DNA of 64,000 nucleotides from Cryptomeria japonica (GCF_030272615.1 NC_081408.1:66941546-67005545), one strand, 5' to 3'. Positions 46,665 to 57,901 are shown, numbered from the stretch's first letter. Notes: generated by a model not told the origin, from the sequence alone. Translations and numbers: made by a program.

Positions 46665-48947
46665 TCATAGAGTAATGTGAGGAACAAAACCCCATGTGAG
46701 GAAAAAGTCCCCCCCATATGAGAGAAGAAGAGAAGTCAAACTGTGATCCTCCCTCAATGAAGAATTTGCACCAATGATAGAAGCTCGATGTATGAAGAAA
46801 CTGCTCCACGAACGTCGAACAACATTCTTCCCCTTAGGAAGAAACAAAACCAAAGGTGTATCCATGAAGTCTCCCCAATCATGAAGGGAAGATGTATGAA
46901 GAAAACTCATGATGAAAGGAATCTCTAAAAACTGCTCAAGTGTCCCCATGTCGATGCTGAAAGATACCCCTTCCAAAGGTGGTAAACTATGCCACACTGT
47001 TGAAAAAGGCACTCCAAGATCTAGTGGAGATGGATGTAGAACATGTCCCAAAGACTCATATGTCTCCTCAAAGCATAAAGAGACCTCCTCCAACTGCTGT
47101 ACATAAGTATCCACAATCATGTCAACCTCGAAAGAATGATCATGTAGAGAATGAACAAGAGGGTCAGAGTGTGCCCTCACAACAATCAAAGAAGGATCAT
47201 CTTCATCAAAGAGAAGATGAATGTCATCAATGATGTCTCCCAAATCTGCAATGTAGGATTCCATAAACAAACCTGCAATATCTGTCATGTAATCATCCCA
47301 TGAATCTGAAGCTGGAAGACAATGAATATCCTGCTGCACTGAATCACATGAAGGCAAAACTGTCGCACTATCTGCATCATCAGGTGCAATAGGTGATGTG
47401 ATATCAATATGAGGAGATGAAATACAAGACTCAAGAACGGGGTCACATGTGAGAATCCCCATGTTCAAGTGTCCAAAGTTCTCCTCAAAATCTGAATCAT
47501 CACAATAAGTGTGATCATCATGTGTAGAATCATCAAATGTGAAATCATCATCATCAACAAAATCTGAAAAGGAGTATAACTGAGATGCATGATCAACCAC
47601 CCCAGTTGCAATGATAGCTCTAGTCTCCATGTCTCTAATAAAAACTGAGTCAGGTGTGAACTCCACAACTCTCTTAGTTGCGCCATGTGTGATTTGATAG
47701 ATAGAAAGGAGATTGTTTGTCAAGTGGGGTACACACAACACATCATTGAAGGAGTTATCCCCAATGTCAATAGATCCTTTCCCAATCACATCCATGTATG
47801 TATGATTGCCCATCAAAATCTGTGGCATGGTGCAAGGCTCAAATGTAGAGAACATAGATTGTGAAGATGCCATATGATGAGAAGCCCTTGAATCTAGAAG
47901 CCATCTCTCTGAATCATGACTGATAGTAGCACATAGAGCTTTTCCTCTTTTTGTTCCAAAAGAGTGAGTCTTCCCACTTGTAGAAGCCATGAATGCTTGC
48001 CCTTTTCCTTTTGAATGTGAGGAAGTGGAAGTTTATGAATCATCCTTCTTGTAGACTTCAGGCAAATCAATGTTATGCTTTTTGATGATATGTGTGAGCT
48101 CATCAATCTTCTTAGAATGGCAACGATGCTCCTCATGACCAATCTTTTTACAATAAGAACAAGTAGGTCTCTCTCTCTTTGGTGAATTATCTCTCTTGGA
48201 AGAGAATGATTCTCCTTGTTGTGGAGAAGATGGTGCTCTGTCTTTAGGCTTTGATTACCATTTCTTCTTGTTTGAGTTGTCCTTTCCTTGATTTCCTTTG
48301 TTCCCTTGATTTGCCACTAATGCTTGAGACTTAGAAGAAGCCTTAAGAATGCCCATGCTTATCAACTTAGTTTGTTCCATCATCAACATTTCATTGAAAG
48401 CATCAAATGTAGGCATTTTGTAGCTTGAACCCATTGTCATCCTATGAGTTTGGAAACTAGAAACAAATGCTGCATATTCTTGTGGAAGCTTCCCTATCAA
48501 GTTGAATATCAATTGAGTATCCTTTTTATCAATGCCACAATCTTTGAGTTGTGCCCTCAACTCATTTGCCTTAGTGACATAATCTTGTATAGTATCAAAG
48601 TTCTTGGGATCTAACATGGTGAGATCACTATCAATTTGATATCCCCTAATCTCATCAACTTGACCATACAAGTCTTGAAACTTTTGCCAAGCATCCTTGA
48701 TTAGAGTGCATTTCTCAATATGAAAAATGAGATCCTTTGATACATACTTTCTTAAGGTACCAATTGCCATGATATTTTTAGTGAGCCAATCCAAGTGACC
48801 AACTGGATCAGCCTTAGGATCAGCTAGAGCAACAATAGTTCCATCAATGTAATGAGTGAGTCCTTTTTCCATAAGTTTACTCCATGCATCAATTTTCCAA
48901 GTAGCATAGTTATGTGGAGTTAAGAGAGGAAACTTAGAAGAACCCAT
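46665..48947 (-). pseudogene. C2 gag-protease with acidic C-terminal extension
   Basis: One frame of about 760 codons from the minus-strand ATG at 48947 (MGSSKFPLLTPHNYATWK), broken only by two TAA stops (near 48253 and 48030). Gag segments: DAWSKLMEKGLTHYIDGT, IKDAWQKFQDLYGQVDE, VTKANELRAQLKDCGI, IGKLPQEYAAFVSSF. A zinc knuckle CSYCKKIGHEEHRC lies near 48150. The protease reads WLLDSRASHHMASS (usual D-S-G now D-S-R), then ILMGNHTYMDVIGKG and VLCVPHLTNNLLSI, a normal copia protease. After this comes an Asp-rich stretch (DFVDDDDFTFDDSTHDDH) and about 250 further residues I cannot match. It stops at 46665 without integrase. Confidence 0.85.
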
Positions 48948-49559
48948 AGCAGCAAAAAGGAAGGAACACAAGAGCACAAAAGCACAAGAGACACCCCCCA
49001 AAATCAATCAATCAAAGTACCCCCCCTAAAGTGATGATTTTGGCACTTTATACTTAGTGCGATTACAATGAGCCACTTGCAAAACAAGACAAAGTGGAAT
49101 TATGATGCAAATTTTACAACTTTCCAAATGAGATACAAGAGACTTCAATCAATAGTGCAATGAATCTAACTGAGATTCAAGAAAATATACAAGTACCAAA
49201 GGAGCCAAAAATGGCCAAGATCTGAAAGTACAATTTCTACTTACAATGACATCAATCTGATAGCATCATGTGAAAGTAGACAAAAAAATACGCACTTTAA
49301 AAAAAAATAGCACATAAAAAGGAGATCGTATGACCCCAAACGAAGCCTCTGAAGTTGCAAAAACTGGGATTACTCAGGTACAGTCACCAAAAACTGCATT
49401 TTTTGAAAAATCCATGCATCAAAATCAAAAAATTATTTCACCACTACAGAGAGCATGAAATTCTAGCCCATTTCAAAAAAAATTGCACCAAAAAAGGCGC
49501 AAAAATAAGCAAGTTATGGCCATTTGAAGTTGAACTGCAAAATCAAAAATGCAAATGAG
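48948..49559 (-). other. C2 leader, gag-proximal part
   Basis: AT-rich leader between gag and the GC-rich segment. It holds A-runs (for example 49285-49310). No coding signal is visible. Confidence 0.5.
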
Positions 49560-50230
49560 AGGGGGTCCAAAAATTTTCAAACCCTGCTGATGTGGCGCTG
49601 ACGTTAGAAAGTCATGGGATTAAATTTGACGGTCGTATGACCATTGCAAAACTTCGCCCTCTACTGACTAGATATTCGTACTGTACGGACAGATTACGTG
49701 GCAGGTTGACTATGTATTCTGTATCGTACAGATTCGCTGGCCGGATAAACATGTGGCAGATGAATTGTGTACAGATAGCTTGCGTGTCACTATACGGAAA
49801 GGTAACCACGGGCTAGTGGCCGCCTACCATGTGGCAGACGCGGGTTCGTTGGTTTGGTTGACTTGTGTCCGCGTGGCCGGGTTCGCTGATGGTGGTCGGC
49901 GTTGCCGGAGGCGGGTGAAGCAGGTGCCAAAGGTGGTGCCGTGTGGAATGAACAGTGCTAGAGCAGGGCAGAGGTTGCCGGGTTGCAGAGAAGGTGCTCG
50001 GGCTGCGGCGACGGCAGCAGGTGGGCGGAGCAGGGAGTGGAAGCCGGGGCGGAGGCCACCGACAGACAGGTACAATGCGGGTGGCGATCGAGCGCAGAGC
50101 GAGGACGACAGTGACAGGTACGGGCTCTACGTCAGGTGGCGAACGGAGTACTGTCGGCGTGCAGAGTAGGTATGTGGCCTGCAAAAACCTGCGGTACAGC
50201 GGGTCACGGGAGGGGTTTGCGGACCCCCCA
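49560..50230 (-). other. C2 leader GC-rich, CpG-rich segment
   Basis: About 650 bp of markedly GC- and CpG-rich DNA in an otherwise AT-rich window. It has overlapping open frames on both strands (138 codons at 49753-50169 plus; 160 codons at 49813-50295 minus), as GC-rich DNA gives by chance. Short motifs such as GTACGGACAG and TATACGGAAAGG recur loosely at 49679-49800. It lies inside C2, since the primer site and LTR follow. It could be a captured host fragment or the family's normal leader. Confidence 0.6.
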
Positions 50231-50586
50231 AAAAACCAACTTTTTTTGTTTTCCTTTTTAATTTTTTCCAATTTTTTTTCTTTTCGACTTTGCAAATTTT
50301 TTTGATTTTTTGATTTTTCAAAACAATTTTCAGAAAAATGAATTTTTTTTTTTTTTTGAAAAATATATTAAAAATTCGAAAATCCATACGATTATGACAA
50401 AATTGGAGAAAAAAAATTTCTCACCAAAATAGGCCAACTTTATAACCAAAATTCATGGAACCGGCTTTTTGGACGCAATGGCGAGGTCAGATCTGGTCTA
50501 GCATGCCTCCAAATGATGATGCTCCTCAGATCTGCCTCTTGACATCGCAATAATGCCTCTTCAAGACGAATCAATGAAGCCCCAAT
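50231..50586 (-). repeat. C2 leader with homopolymer tracts
   Basis: On the plus strand T-runs (50238-50360, including TTTTTTTTTTTTTTT near 50345) precede a short AT-rich piece and the primer site. Nothing coding is seen. Confidence 0.5.
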
Positions 50587-50599
50587 GGCTCTAATACCA
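50587..50599 (-). promoter_or_regulatory. C2 primer-binding site (initiator Met tRNA)
   Basis: The minus strand reads TGGTATTAGAGCC, directly after the 5' LTR end AAAATCCAACA. It is one base from the consensus TGGTATCAGAGCC. Confidence 0.92.
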
Positions 50600-51089
50600 T
50601 GTTGGATTTTGCCAAGATCAAGGGTCAATGAAATGTACAAGATAGAGACACAATATAGGACAAGAATAAACTGTATTCTCATCAATAGAAAATGATCAAC
50701 AATCAGCTGGATTATCACACATACAATGAATAGAGGCTTGCTTATATAGGCAAGGCCATATGGATGTATGAGCACACAAATATGACATGTGGCTCAATAA
50801 GAAACAAGGGTAAGTAGGAAATAGGTGTGGGTAGGTAGGAGAAATAATATAATATTCCACATGAAGTGGATCACCCACCGAAGGTGGAATTATCACTCCA
50901 CAATAAGTGGATATGATAGTGTAATAACAAGATCAACACCATAAGAGGTGGAATTTCTCCTACACACACTATCCCAATGTGGCACAAACACCCAAGTGTC
51001 TCATATCCAAACTACTATGAAATGCATTATCCTAAGTAAACTTAAGTATGTGTAATAATATCCATGATGAATAATTATTTACACCAACA
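50600..51089 (-). repeat. C2 5' LTR
   Basis: It runs from TGTTGGATTTTGCCAAGATC to TTTACACCAACA on the plus strand, 490 bp. It is the full-length copy. Confidence 0.92.
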
Positions 51090-51094
51090 TACCT

Positions 51095-54000
51095 AAATCA
51101 CAAAGACCTCAAAGATATTTTCTCCACCCTTGCCTGGTTATGTGGTTATGATAATGACTGAGATGTCACCGCTGCTATAATGGATTTTCTTTTCAAGTGC
51201 AGAAAATAGAGGGAGTCCTTGTACTTTGACTTCTCAGTTTGTATAGCTAGAGCCATGGTGAAGCAATTATCAAATTTCCAAGAGTTTCGATGATTCAAGT
51301 TTTCCTCCATCTTATTCCACCTTCTCTTGCACTAGAATGAGGCCTTATTCGGCCAATACATGCAGTTGGTGACTTGTGATGAATCGGGAAACAAGATGTC
51401 AGTGTCAGCCTGGATAACCTTGTTGCTAGCTTCTTTCAATGTGTACCACTTTTCTAACCTCTTCTTGACCTCGATGCTCAAATATTTTGGCTCAATCCCC
51501 AATGAACCATTAGCCCATTCTTTTAGGTCCAGATGAACTGGATGCAAAATGAGCACCCTTCCTATGACTGGTTCATAGACAATGATTTTTATTTCAGCTG
51601 ATTTCATGGTTTCTCTGAGGAACCTTTCCTCTTTCCCATCTACATGACTGAGAGGACCCTTACTCAGGCTAGTTGTAGTTGATGATTCTTTGAGTTATAA
51701 CCCCGATGGTTGCCTTAGTACAAGGAAAAATGTGGTGAAGCATGAGTCGCGGAGCTTGTGGGAGGGACGTACAAACCTTCAGGCCGATGACCCAAGTGTA
51801 TATGTGGGTCTCAATGAATTTCTCATCCTCAAGAGCCCCCTTGGTTAATCTTTTACACCATCCTATAGAGGTACAACCTCACAAAACCTATCCCTTGGGT
51901 GATGTCAGAAGCCATGACTACGGATGGCTAGCCTAGAAAAAAGAGAAGATTTTTTGATCTATCGATAGGAGGTAAGTTAGCCGAGGACTAACACTGGAAA
52001 TGCCCCCTTTGATAAGCGTTTTGAGCTAGAATAGCCTCAGCTAAATAAATCAGATAAAGAGATAGGTGACAGTTCTCCTCGTGGGGACTCATCTCCTGAG
52101 GCGGCCCCACGGTAGGATGCAGGGACTATAAATATTGAAGATTAAGATCTAGGACCCCATATCCTTCATCCTCTAGCTGGTTCTGCCCGCAGACCCCATT
52201 CCCAAGCTGGTAAGAGGCAAGTTGAGAAGTAGGCACATGAATTCCCTCCAAGGAAAACTAGCATCTAAGTGTAGCAAAGAAGAGTCTTCCTCCCTACACC
52301 CTAGGAGTCCCCTCATATCTTTAGCAATTGGTGACTTCAATGGTTTAGGTACGCCCTTCTTTACCCTTGTCTTCTGCTCAAGCTATTTTCTTTGATGTCC
52401 CTCCTGTCACAATGCAAACCAAGGTCCCCAATGCCCTTACTTTGGCACCCACCAGAATTTCGGTTGAACCTCAAGATGTATTCTTCTAGGTTTTCATTCC
52501 TTTCCCAACTCCCACCTTTATCCTCGTGATGATTTCCATGCAGATGTCTGAAGCAGCCTCCATGTCATGTAGGCTTGGTTTTGGAGAGTCCACTCCCCCC
52601 GAAATCATGGGGTTAGTATCCATGAATCCTTTTCCATCTGGAGCCTCTCCTTTCATCCCATTATTTTCCCCATCAAAGCTTTCCCAGCCTATTTAGACCA
52701 CTTTTGGCAGGCCTATTTCCCAGTTTCCCTTTGTAGTTCCTTAGGGGCAACTTTTTCCAGCCACGCTATTGATAACATAGATGATTTCCAATAGCAAGTC
52801 GCTTCCTCAAAAAATGCCCAAGTTGGTAAAATAGGTAGGTGAAGAGAAAAGGAAGGCACCCATCCAGCTTATCCACACCTTCAGACACATTTCAGTGAAG
52901 AGAAAGACTGTCTTTTCTTCACAAATCTATTCCCCAAGGTTGACAAGCCAAAATCTCAAATGAGACCCAATGACTATAGCTTGCATGCTATCGGCATTAG
53001 CCTTCAAAATGATATGGCATCTGACAAGGTGGGGATGATGCAAGAAAATTTAAAGGTCATGTCTTCAGATTTCATCAAGAAGACCCGTCGCCTGGAGAAG
53101 ATACAAGAGAAGAATGTGCATCTCTGAGAGTCCCTGACCCAGTAGAGGAAGGAAGACAAGGCACGAAGCTCATAAATTATCCTCTTGGAAGGTTTGTTGA
53201 GGCAAACCAATTTAGAGAAGGGAAATATGCAATCAGCTCTTAATAATGTGAGCACCCAATTGAAGGCCCAGGAAGTGACAAGGAGTGCGACCTTAAAAGA
53301 ATTGCAGGAGAAAGACCTAGAGATCTAGCAACTAAGGGGAGCTTTGAGAGATGCCACCCAAGTACAAGTTCACCTATATGAATAAGTCCATCTAAAAGAA
53401 GAATACGCACAACAACTGAGTGATGCACAAATTATTCTCTAAGAGGAGAAAGCAAGATTTGAAGAAGAGCTCCGGAGCAGGGAGGGTAGTCTAGAATTGT
53501 TTGAAAGAAAATTCCTAGACATAGAAGTTTTGTTGCAGCAAGAACGGGATCATATGGTGCAACTCTAGCAAGCAATGCAAGACAGAAGTGCCAAGATCCT
53601 TGCTCTAGAAAGCTAGGTGATCATCAAGAAAAATAGGTGCACCATGAAGTAGCTTCAAAGAGAGAAGAGGTTTCGTAGTTGCTAAGTATTCCTCCCCCCG
53701 CAGAGGTTTCTCAAGATTTTTCATCTATTCTAATCGAATTGTATGTTTCCCATTGGGAGAGAATTAAGCAATATAGTCCCTCACTGTATCCCATGCTAAG
53801 ATTCAGTCAGGAAGTGCAATCCCTCTACACCGAGGTGGGATCCCTTGTCAATAGATCTATGGTCATCCTTGGTTCTAAGATCCCCATGGCTCAGGACCTA
53901 ATCCAAATGTTATATGCAACCCAAGATGAAGAATTTAGAGAGAAAGGGATAGTAGACCGTCGACAACTAATCAAGAAGATGAATATTTTCATCAATCATC

Positions 54001-54340
54001 ATAGGGTGATTATGCATGTATCAACAACACTTGATCCCTTGAAAATCTCTGTCCCAGATATCAAACAGTGTATAGAGAGGTTTGTCTCATTAGGCCTACC
54101 TTCCTCGTTCCCTGCGGATGGTTCTATACTAGGAGTTGAACAAGTATTAAGTCAAGTCAAGTATTTAAAATAGGATAGATCTTTCATCCATCACTTGAGT
54201 GATCCCATATCCATGGAGGAGGTTGATCATCTCCTACACCCCTTGGCTCAGCTTTACATGCTCCTGAAGTTGGTCCATGATGAACCAGTCAACTTGCCTT
54301 TTAATGAAATTATATGCCTGGGTCAACATTATTAGAATTA
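51095..54340 (+). pseudogene. G1 third ORF, 3' part with long coiled coil (unknown protein)
   Basis: The sense frame resumes after C2 with HKDLKDIFSTLAWLCGYDND, AAIMDFLFKCRK, SLYFDFSVCIARAMVKQL and SSILFHLLLH...NEALFGQYMQL (51105-51390), a protein-like run broken by TGA and TAG. A Pro/Ser-rich middle follows (52150-52950), then a coiled coil of over 200 codons (53011-53670; MMQENLKVMSSDFIKK, NVSTQLKAQEVTRSATLKEL, FEEELRSREGSLELFERK) with about ten stops. After a frameshift near 53670 an open segment (53679-54173) reads LIELYVSHWERIKQYSPSLY and FVSLGLPSSFPADG. With the 5' part it would be about 1,200 residues. I do not recognise it. Confidence 0.6.
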
Positions 54341-54497
54341 GGAATAGCAAGTGTTGCCCCCTAAGGAAGATTGGACCTCCTTGCAGCAAGTCTTTGATCT
54401 ACTTCAAATAGTCCTAGCATGAAGTCTAGTCTCCAAACCAACAATTTTGGGTTCTTGTATTCCGCAGGTAGAATTCCTCCTTTTAGTCGCCAAAAAA

Positions 54498-55618
54498 TGT
54501 TCACATTATTTTCAGTTAAAGGTCGCGGGCAAATTTTTTATCAGAATGCCTTGTTTACTTCTTTAACCTTCTAGTTGAGCTCGATGTATGGGCTAGATGC
54601 CATCTTGGCTTTGCCCTAATGGCCCATGTTTTATGATTTGAAGTTTGAAGTAGCGTGGAGGTGACAAATGGATTGGTTCTGGTGAATCGGTATTTCTTTT
54701 GGGCCCCGCCCTGTGGTTTGAGAAAGATGGAGACACATGGCATCTCTATGTTGTTGGTAGTATTTCAGTTGGGAGGGTCTTCCATAGAGGTTCATGTGAG
54801 CTTCCACGTGTCCTTCAGTGTGTGTGGTCTGCTAGCTAGTGCCACAACATGGCTTTTCTGTTCAGGCCAGTATGAAGATCGTCGCGACTGGGTGGTATTA
54901 ACAACTTCAAAGGCTATTTTGCTGGGTCTATTCCTGCAGAATGCCATGACATGGTTTTTCTATTTCAGGGTAGTTGTTCTTGGATGGTAGATGTTTGGGC
55001 TGTTAGCAGAGCTGTGGGCTCTATTTATGCTTTGTTTTTCCCTTTTCGTGGGGTTCACAACTTTCAAAAAGAAATAATAAAGTTTTCTTAGTTAGAATTT
55101 TTAGCCTTTTAGCTATTACTATTTTCTGAAGAGGGACAATCAAATTGTGCATGTGGCCTTTGTGATGCCTCTTTTCAGCGTGCTTTGATGGTTATCTATG
55201 GTTTCCCTTGTGATTCTATTAACTTTGTTAATATATATCTAAGACTCTTTTGATTAAACTATGTTTTTCACTTGTTATCTATTAGATGTATGATTTATAT
55301 TTCTTTATGTTGCAAAGGAATTTTGATTGTATGTTGGTTATGGTTCTATCCGGATATGTATATTGTTGAATGGGCTTTAAAACCACATTTCTTTGGGTTT
55401 TATATGTTGATTAATATTTTTATAAAATACTTTAGCGCATTGCCTCAGTAGTTTAGATCTTGATGTTTCAAGTTTCCTTCTCCCTTTTTCTCAAAACCAT
55501 AAGGAAGAGCCAACTTCTCAAACTCGGAGGTCATTCAGTTAGTCTTGCGCAATTTGGTCCCCCATCATTGAATTTCCCATAAGCTTATTTTCTTTCAGAG
55601 TAAAATTTAGAGTCAATG
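54498..55618 (+). repeat. G1 3' LTR
   Basis: It starts TGTTCACATTATTTTCAG after CGCCAAAAAA, a weak polypurine tract. It ends TTTAGAGTCAATG, directly followed by the duplication GGATG. Confidence 0.88.
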
Positions 55619-55623
55619 GGATG

Positions 55624-56064
55624 ATTAAATCCAATGACAGTGTACTACTAAAAATAGCATCTGCAATGTTGGATTCAGTACCGGTTTAAGCTCTATTTGA
55701 TAGGTTTACCATAAACCTTGATTCTCTATGCTCTTCTCTTATTCACTCTCAAGAAAAATACCTCAAAATGCATATATAATTATTTGCTATCATAACCTAT
55801 CACATCTCATATACCGCTTACATACATACCTAATTACATTTCAAAATGACCTACAAGATCTCATACATATATGAGTCTTTACAATACATCATGTCTGCTA
55901 TACAAATATATTTATAATACAAAACAATATTATTTCCAAGTCGGCTTGGACTGCCGGTGCCGATAGGTGAAATCTACTGTCGATATAGCCTATAAACCAT
56001 GTTACCAGTTGGTTGCCATCAAAGACAATATCAACCATTCTCATCCAAGTGTATAATACCAACA
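55624..56064 (-). repeat. N1 5' LTR, outer piece
   Basis: It continues the LTR cut at 37197. ATTAAATCCAATGACAGTG here matches ATTAAATCCAATGATAATG in the left LTR (16190). It ends GTATAATACCAACA, the terminus matching 16676-16689. Confidence 0.88.
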
Positions 56065-56322
56065 TCATGTAGTTAGTGAGGAGTATTAGTGTTGAGACTT
56101 CCATTCATCACCCATCGTATCACTTATCTTCTTTTGCATTATCTATTTCTTGGAAAGGATTTTTGTCCCATGAAGTTTTCTATTTTTCTTTATTTGTAAG
56201 AGATTAATTACATAATTATTTGTACATGGGTACCTAACATGGCCTAGTTAATTGCATAGTTAGTTGTACATGGGTACCCAGCCATTGATAGGGAGAACAA
56301 ACCAAGATTTCCCAAAGACCTT
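56065..56322. other. Short unassigned DNA between N1 and G2
   Basis: About 260 bp with a direct repeat of TGTACATGGGTACC (56221 and 56267). No gene is visible. It is probably older DNA into which both elements inserted. Confidence 0.5.
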
Positions 56323-56761
56323 TGTAGACGTATAAAAATGACCATATTCCTAAATGAATATTTTATGTTCATTTCTCTATTTGATTAAATCCAATTTAAT
56401 TAAATTACCTGCATTCCTCTATTTAATTCAGTAAATTACTCAATTTATTTAAATTAAATTCACTATACCCATTTAATGAATAAATAATTTTATTCAATAA
56501 AACACCCCTATCCAGTTTTAATTAAATTCAAATTTAATTAAATAGTTATCCTAAATTGAATAAATCTAATTTATTTAATTTCTCCAAATTGCAACCAAAT
56601 TGATTAAATTACTTTATTAAATCCTATTATCCCTCCATCCACTTGCAAAATCCCAAACCCCTTTCTAATCCCTTCTACAATCTTCTAATCGCTTCTAATT
56701 AACCTAACCCCTCCTCTAAACTTTGTCACATCCCTAAGCAAAGGGAAGTCACTTCTCAAAA

Positions 56762-56900
56762 CCTCAAAGTCTTTGATAACCATTAAAGGCTTCAAGTCTT
56801 CAACCACTAAATTCCTCAAAGTCTTTGATAACCCTTTAAGGCTTTCAACCTTCAACCACATAATCTCCAAAGTCTCCAAAAACCATTAATGGTTAACTCA
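56762..56900 (+). repeat. 52-bp tandem repeat in G2 LTR
   Basis: The unit CCTCAAAGTCTTTGATAACC... occurs at 56762 and 56814, with a decayed third partial copy from about 56867 (CCAAAGTCTCCAAAAACC). It lies in the likely U3 promoter region. Confidence 0.7.
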
Positions 56901-57255
56901 AACCCTCCTACATGGTTAAAACATTTGTTTTGACTCAACCTTCACCCAACCCAAGGGTCTCATTAGGCCTTTAATGCTTTGACCATGATTATCTCTTAAT
57001 CATTTTCACAAAGGTTTATCCTTGGATTAACTCTTAATCTAGTGGGTAATCCTAACTTAGACTTGACCCTTAGCCTCTAGATAACCATGAGGTCTTCTCA
57101 GGCATTCAATGTCTCCAACCCCTTCTCTCAACCCAGTCTTATGTTGACACTTGTCACCATTTCATTGGTGCCAATTACAAACATGGATCCCCAACTTTCA
57201 AACTCAACCCTTGATCAACTCTTTCAATCCTGACCATCCATTGCCCTATTTTTGC

Positions 57256-57264
57256 TATAAATAG
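57256..57264 (+). promoter_or_regulatory. TATA box of the G2 LTR
   Basis: TATAAATAG is an excellent plant TATA box, about 530 bp before the LTR end. It leaves room for a normal R-U5 region. Confidence 0.65.
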
Positions 57265-57796
57265 AGCTCTCATTCCTCCAAAACAATCATCCTTCAAATT
57301 TGTAGCATCACACTTATGCTCAAATACATTCAAGCTTTCTCTTTTGATATATGCTCATCATTTAGTCTCTCTTAAATCAGGAATTAGATTAAATATGCAT
57401 GTTTAGAATAATTTCTTTATCATTTTAGTTCAATCATAGACTAAATATAGTATGCTAGGATAGTATTCATACTAATCTTGTCATCTTATCATTTAGTTTA
57501 TTGCATTCTAGAATCATACATAGCTTATAACACATTTCATTCTAAAAATCTATCAGAGCATCCCTTGTTCTTGCATTTGCCATCCCTAAACCATTTTGCT
57601 CAGTGATCTGGGAGCAAAAACATTGGTTTGAGGGACATTGTGAGATAGAGAACCATAGGACCCACCTTAGGAAGCTGAGTAATATGTCGTTACTCCATAG
57701 CTTGCACCAAGAAGTCTTGTGTGTGTGTGTGGACTAGTATTTTGAAATATTTTCACATATTGAATTCTATCAGCCCACTTTTTCCGCATATGTTTC

Positions 57797-57814
57797 TGGC
57801 GCCCACTGTGGGGC
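57797..57814 (+). promoter_or_regulatory. G2 primer-binding site
   Basis: TGGCGCCCACTGTGGGGC starts 8 bp after the LTR end. TGGCGCC-type sites are common in plant Gypsy elements. I do not assign the tRNA. Confidence 0.7.
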
Positions 57815-57901
57815 CCAACCCCAAATATCAAATCTGTTTTTGAAACTAATCACTTTTGCAAGTCCGCGAGAAACAGGAATCAACATGTGGGAAACATTCC
57901 C

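Larger units (their letters stand above)
46169..51089 (-). mobile_element. C2: young non-autonomous copia element encoding gag-protease only
   Basis: The LTRs are 46169-46482 (314 bp, shortened) and 50600-51089 (490 bp). The flanks TATCT (46164-46168) and TACCT (51090-51094) are a target duplication with one change. On the minus strand a perfect primer site abuts the 5' LTR, followed by a 1.65-kb leader, one gag-protease frame with two stops, a short 3' region and a polypurine run. Over about 290 aligned bases the LTRs differ at about 7 positions, far fewer than in N2 or C1. No integrase or RT is present. Confidence 0.92.
37198..55618 (+). mobile_element. G1: Gypsy LTR retrotransposon (Tat-like), 18.4 kb with insertion C2
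   Basis: The LTRs are 37198-38227 and 54498-55618, flanked by GGATG (37193-37197 and 55619-55623). The plus-strand order is gag, protease, an extra RNase H, RT, RNase H, integrase, a long third ORF, 3' LTR. Integrase after RT marks it as Gypsy. The second RNase H and the extra 3' ORF suggest the Tat lineage. C2 (46169-51089) sits in the third ORF. The 3' terminus has changed (GTCAATG where the 5' LTR has GTCACCA). Confidence 0.9.
15818..56064 (-). mobile_element. N1: outer Sirevirus-like non-autonomous LTR element, split by nested insertions
   Basis: On the minus strand N1 runs: 5' LTR (55624-56064 plus 36829-37197, split by G1), iMet-type primer site (36815-36826), gag (about 35690-36757), ORF2 (34858-35337 plus 16917-19758, split by N2), two polypurine copies and 3' LTR (15818-16689). 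Removing the two insertions restores homology to N2 across gag and ORF2 and to the left LTR across the split right LTR. No protease, integrase or RT motif is present. The right flank begins TCATG. TCATG also occurs on the left but 7 bp away from the LTR, so the target duplication is uncertain. Confidence 0.8.
56323..57788 (+). repeat. G2 5' LTR
   Basis: It is placed from TGTAGACGTATAAAAATGAC to TTTTTCCGCA, about 1466 bp. The right end is fixed by the primer site 8 bp on. The left end is inferred from a TG start only, as the 3' LTR is outside the window. It has an AT-rich U3 with repeated TTTAATTAAATT-like words (56380-56610) and 52-bp tandem repeats (56762-56900). Confidence 0.65.

Noticed and set aside
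49753-50305. Overlapping ORFs of 83-160 codons on both strands in the GC-rich part of C2
   Set aside because: GC-rich DNA has few stop codons. The translations are Arg/Pro/Gly-rich with no domain, and frames on both strands are equally open.
51332-51607. 91-codon minus-strand ORF after G1 integrase, possibly an antisense gene as in some Tat elements
   Set aside because: The plus strand at the same place reads as a better protein (NEALFGQYMQL and neighbours) continuous with the third ORF, so the minus frame is a shadow.
57797-57814. Naming the tRNA of the G2 and G1 primer sites
   Set aside because: The TGGCGCC core is shared by sites assigned to different tRNAs in plant Gypsy elements, and I cannot check against this organism's tRNAs.
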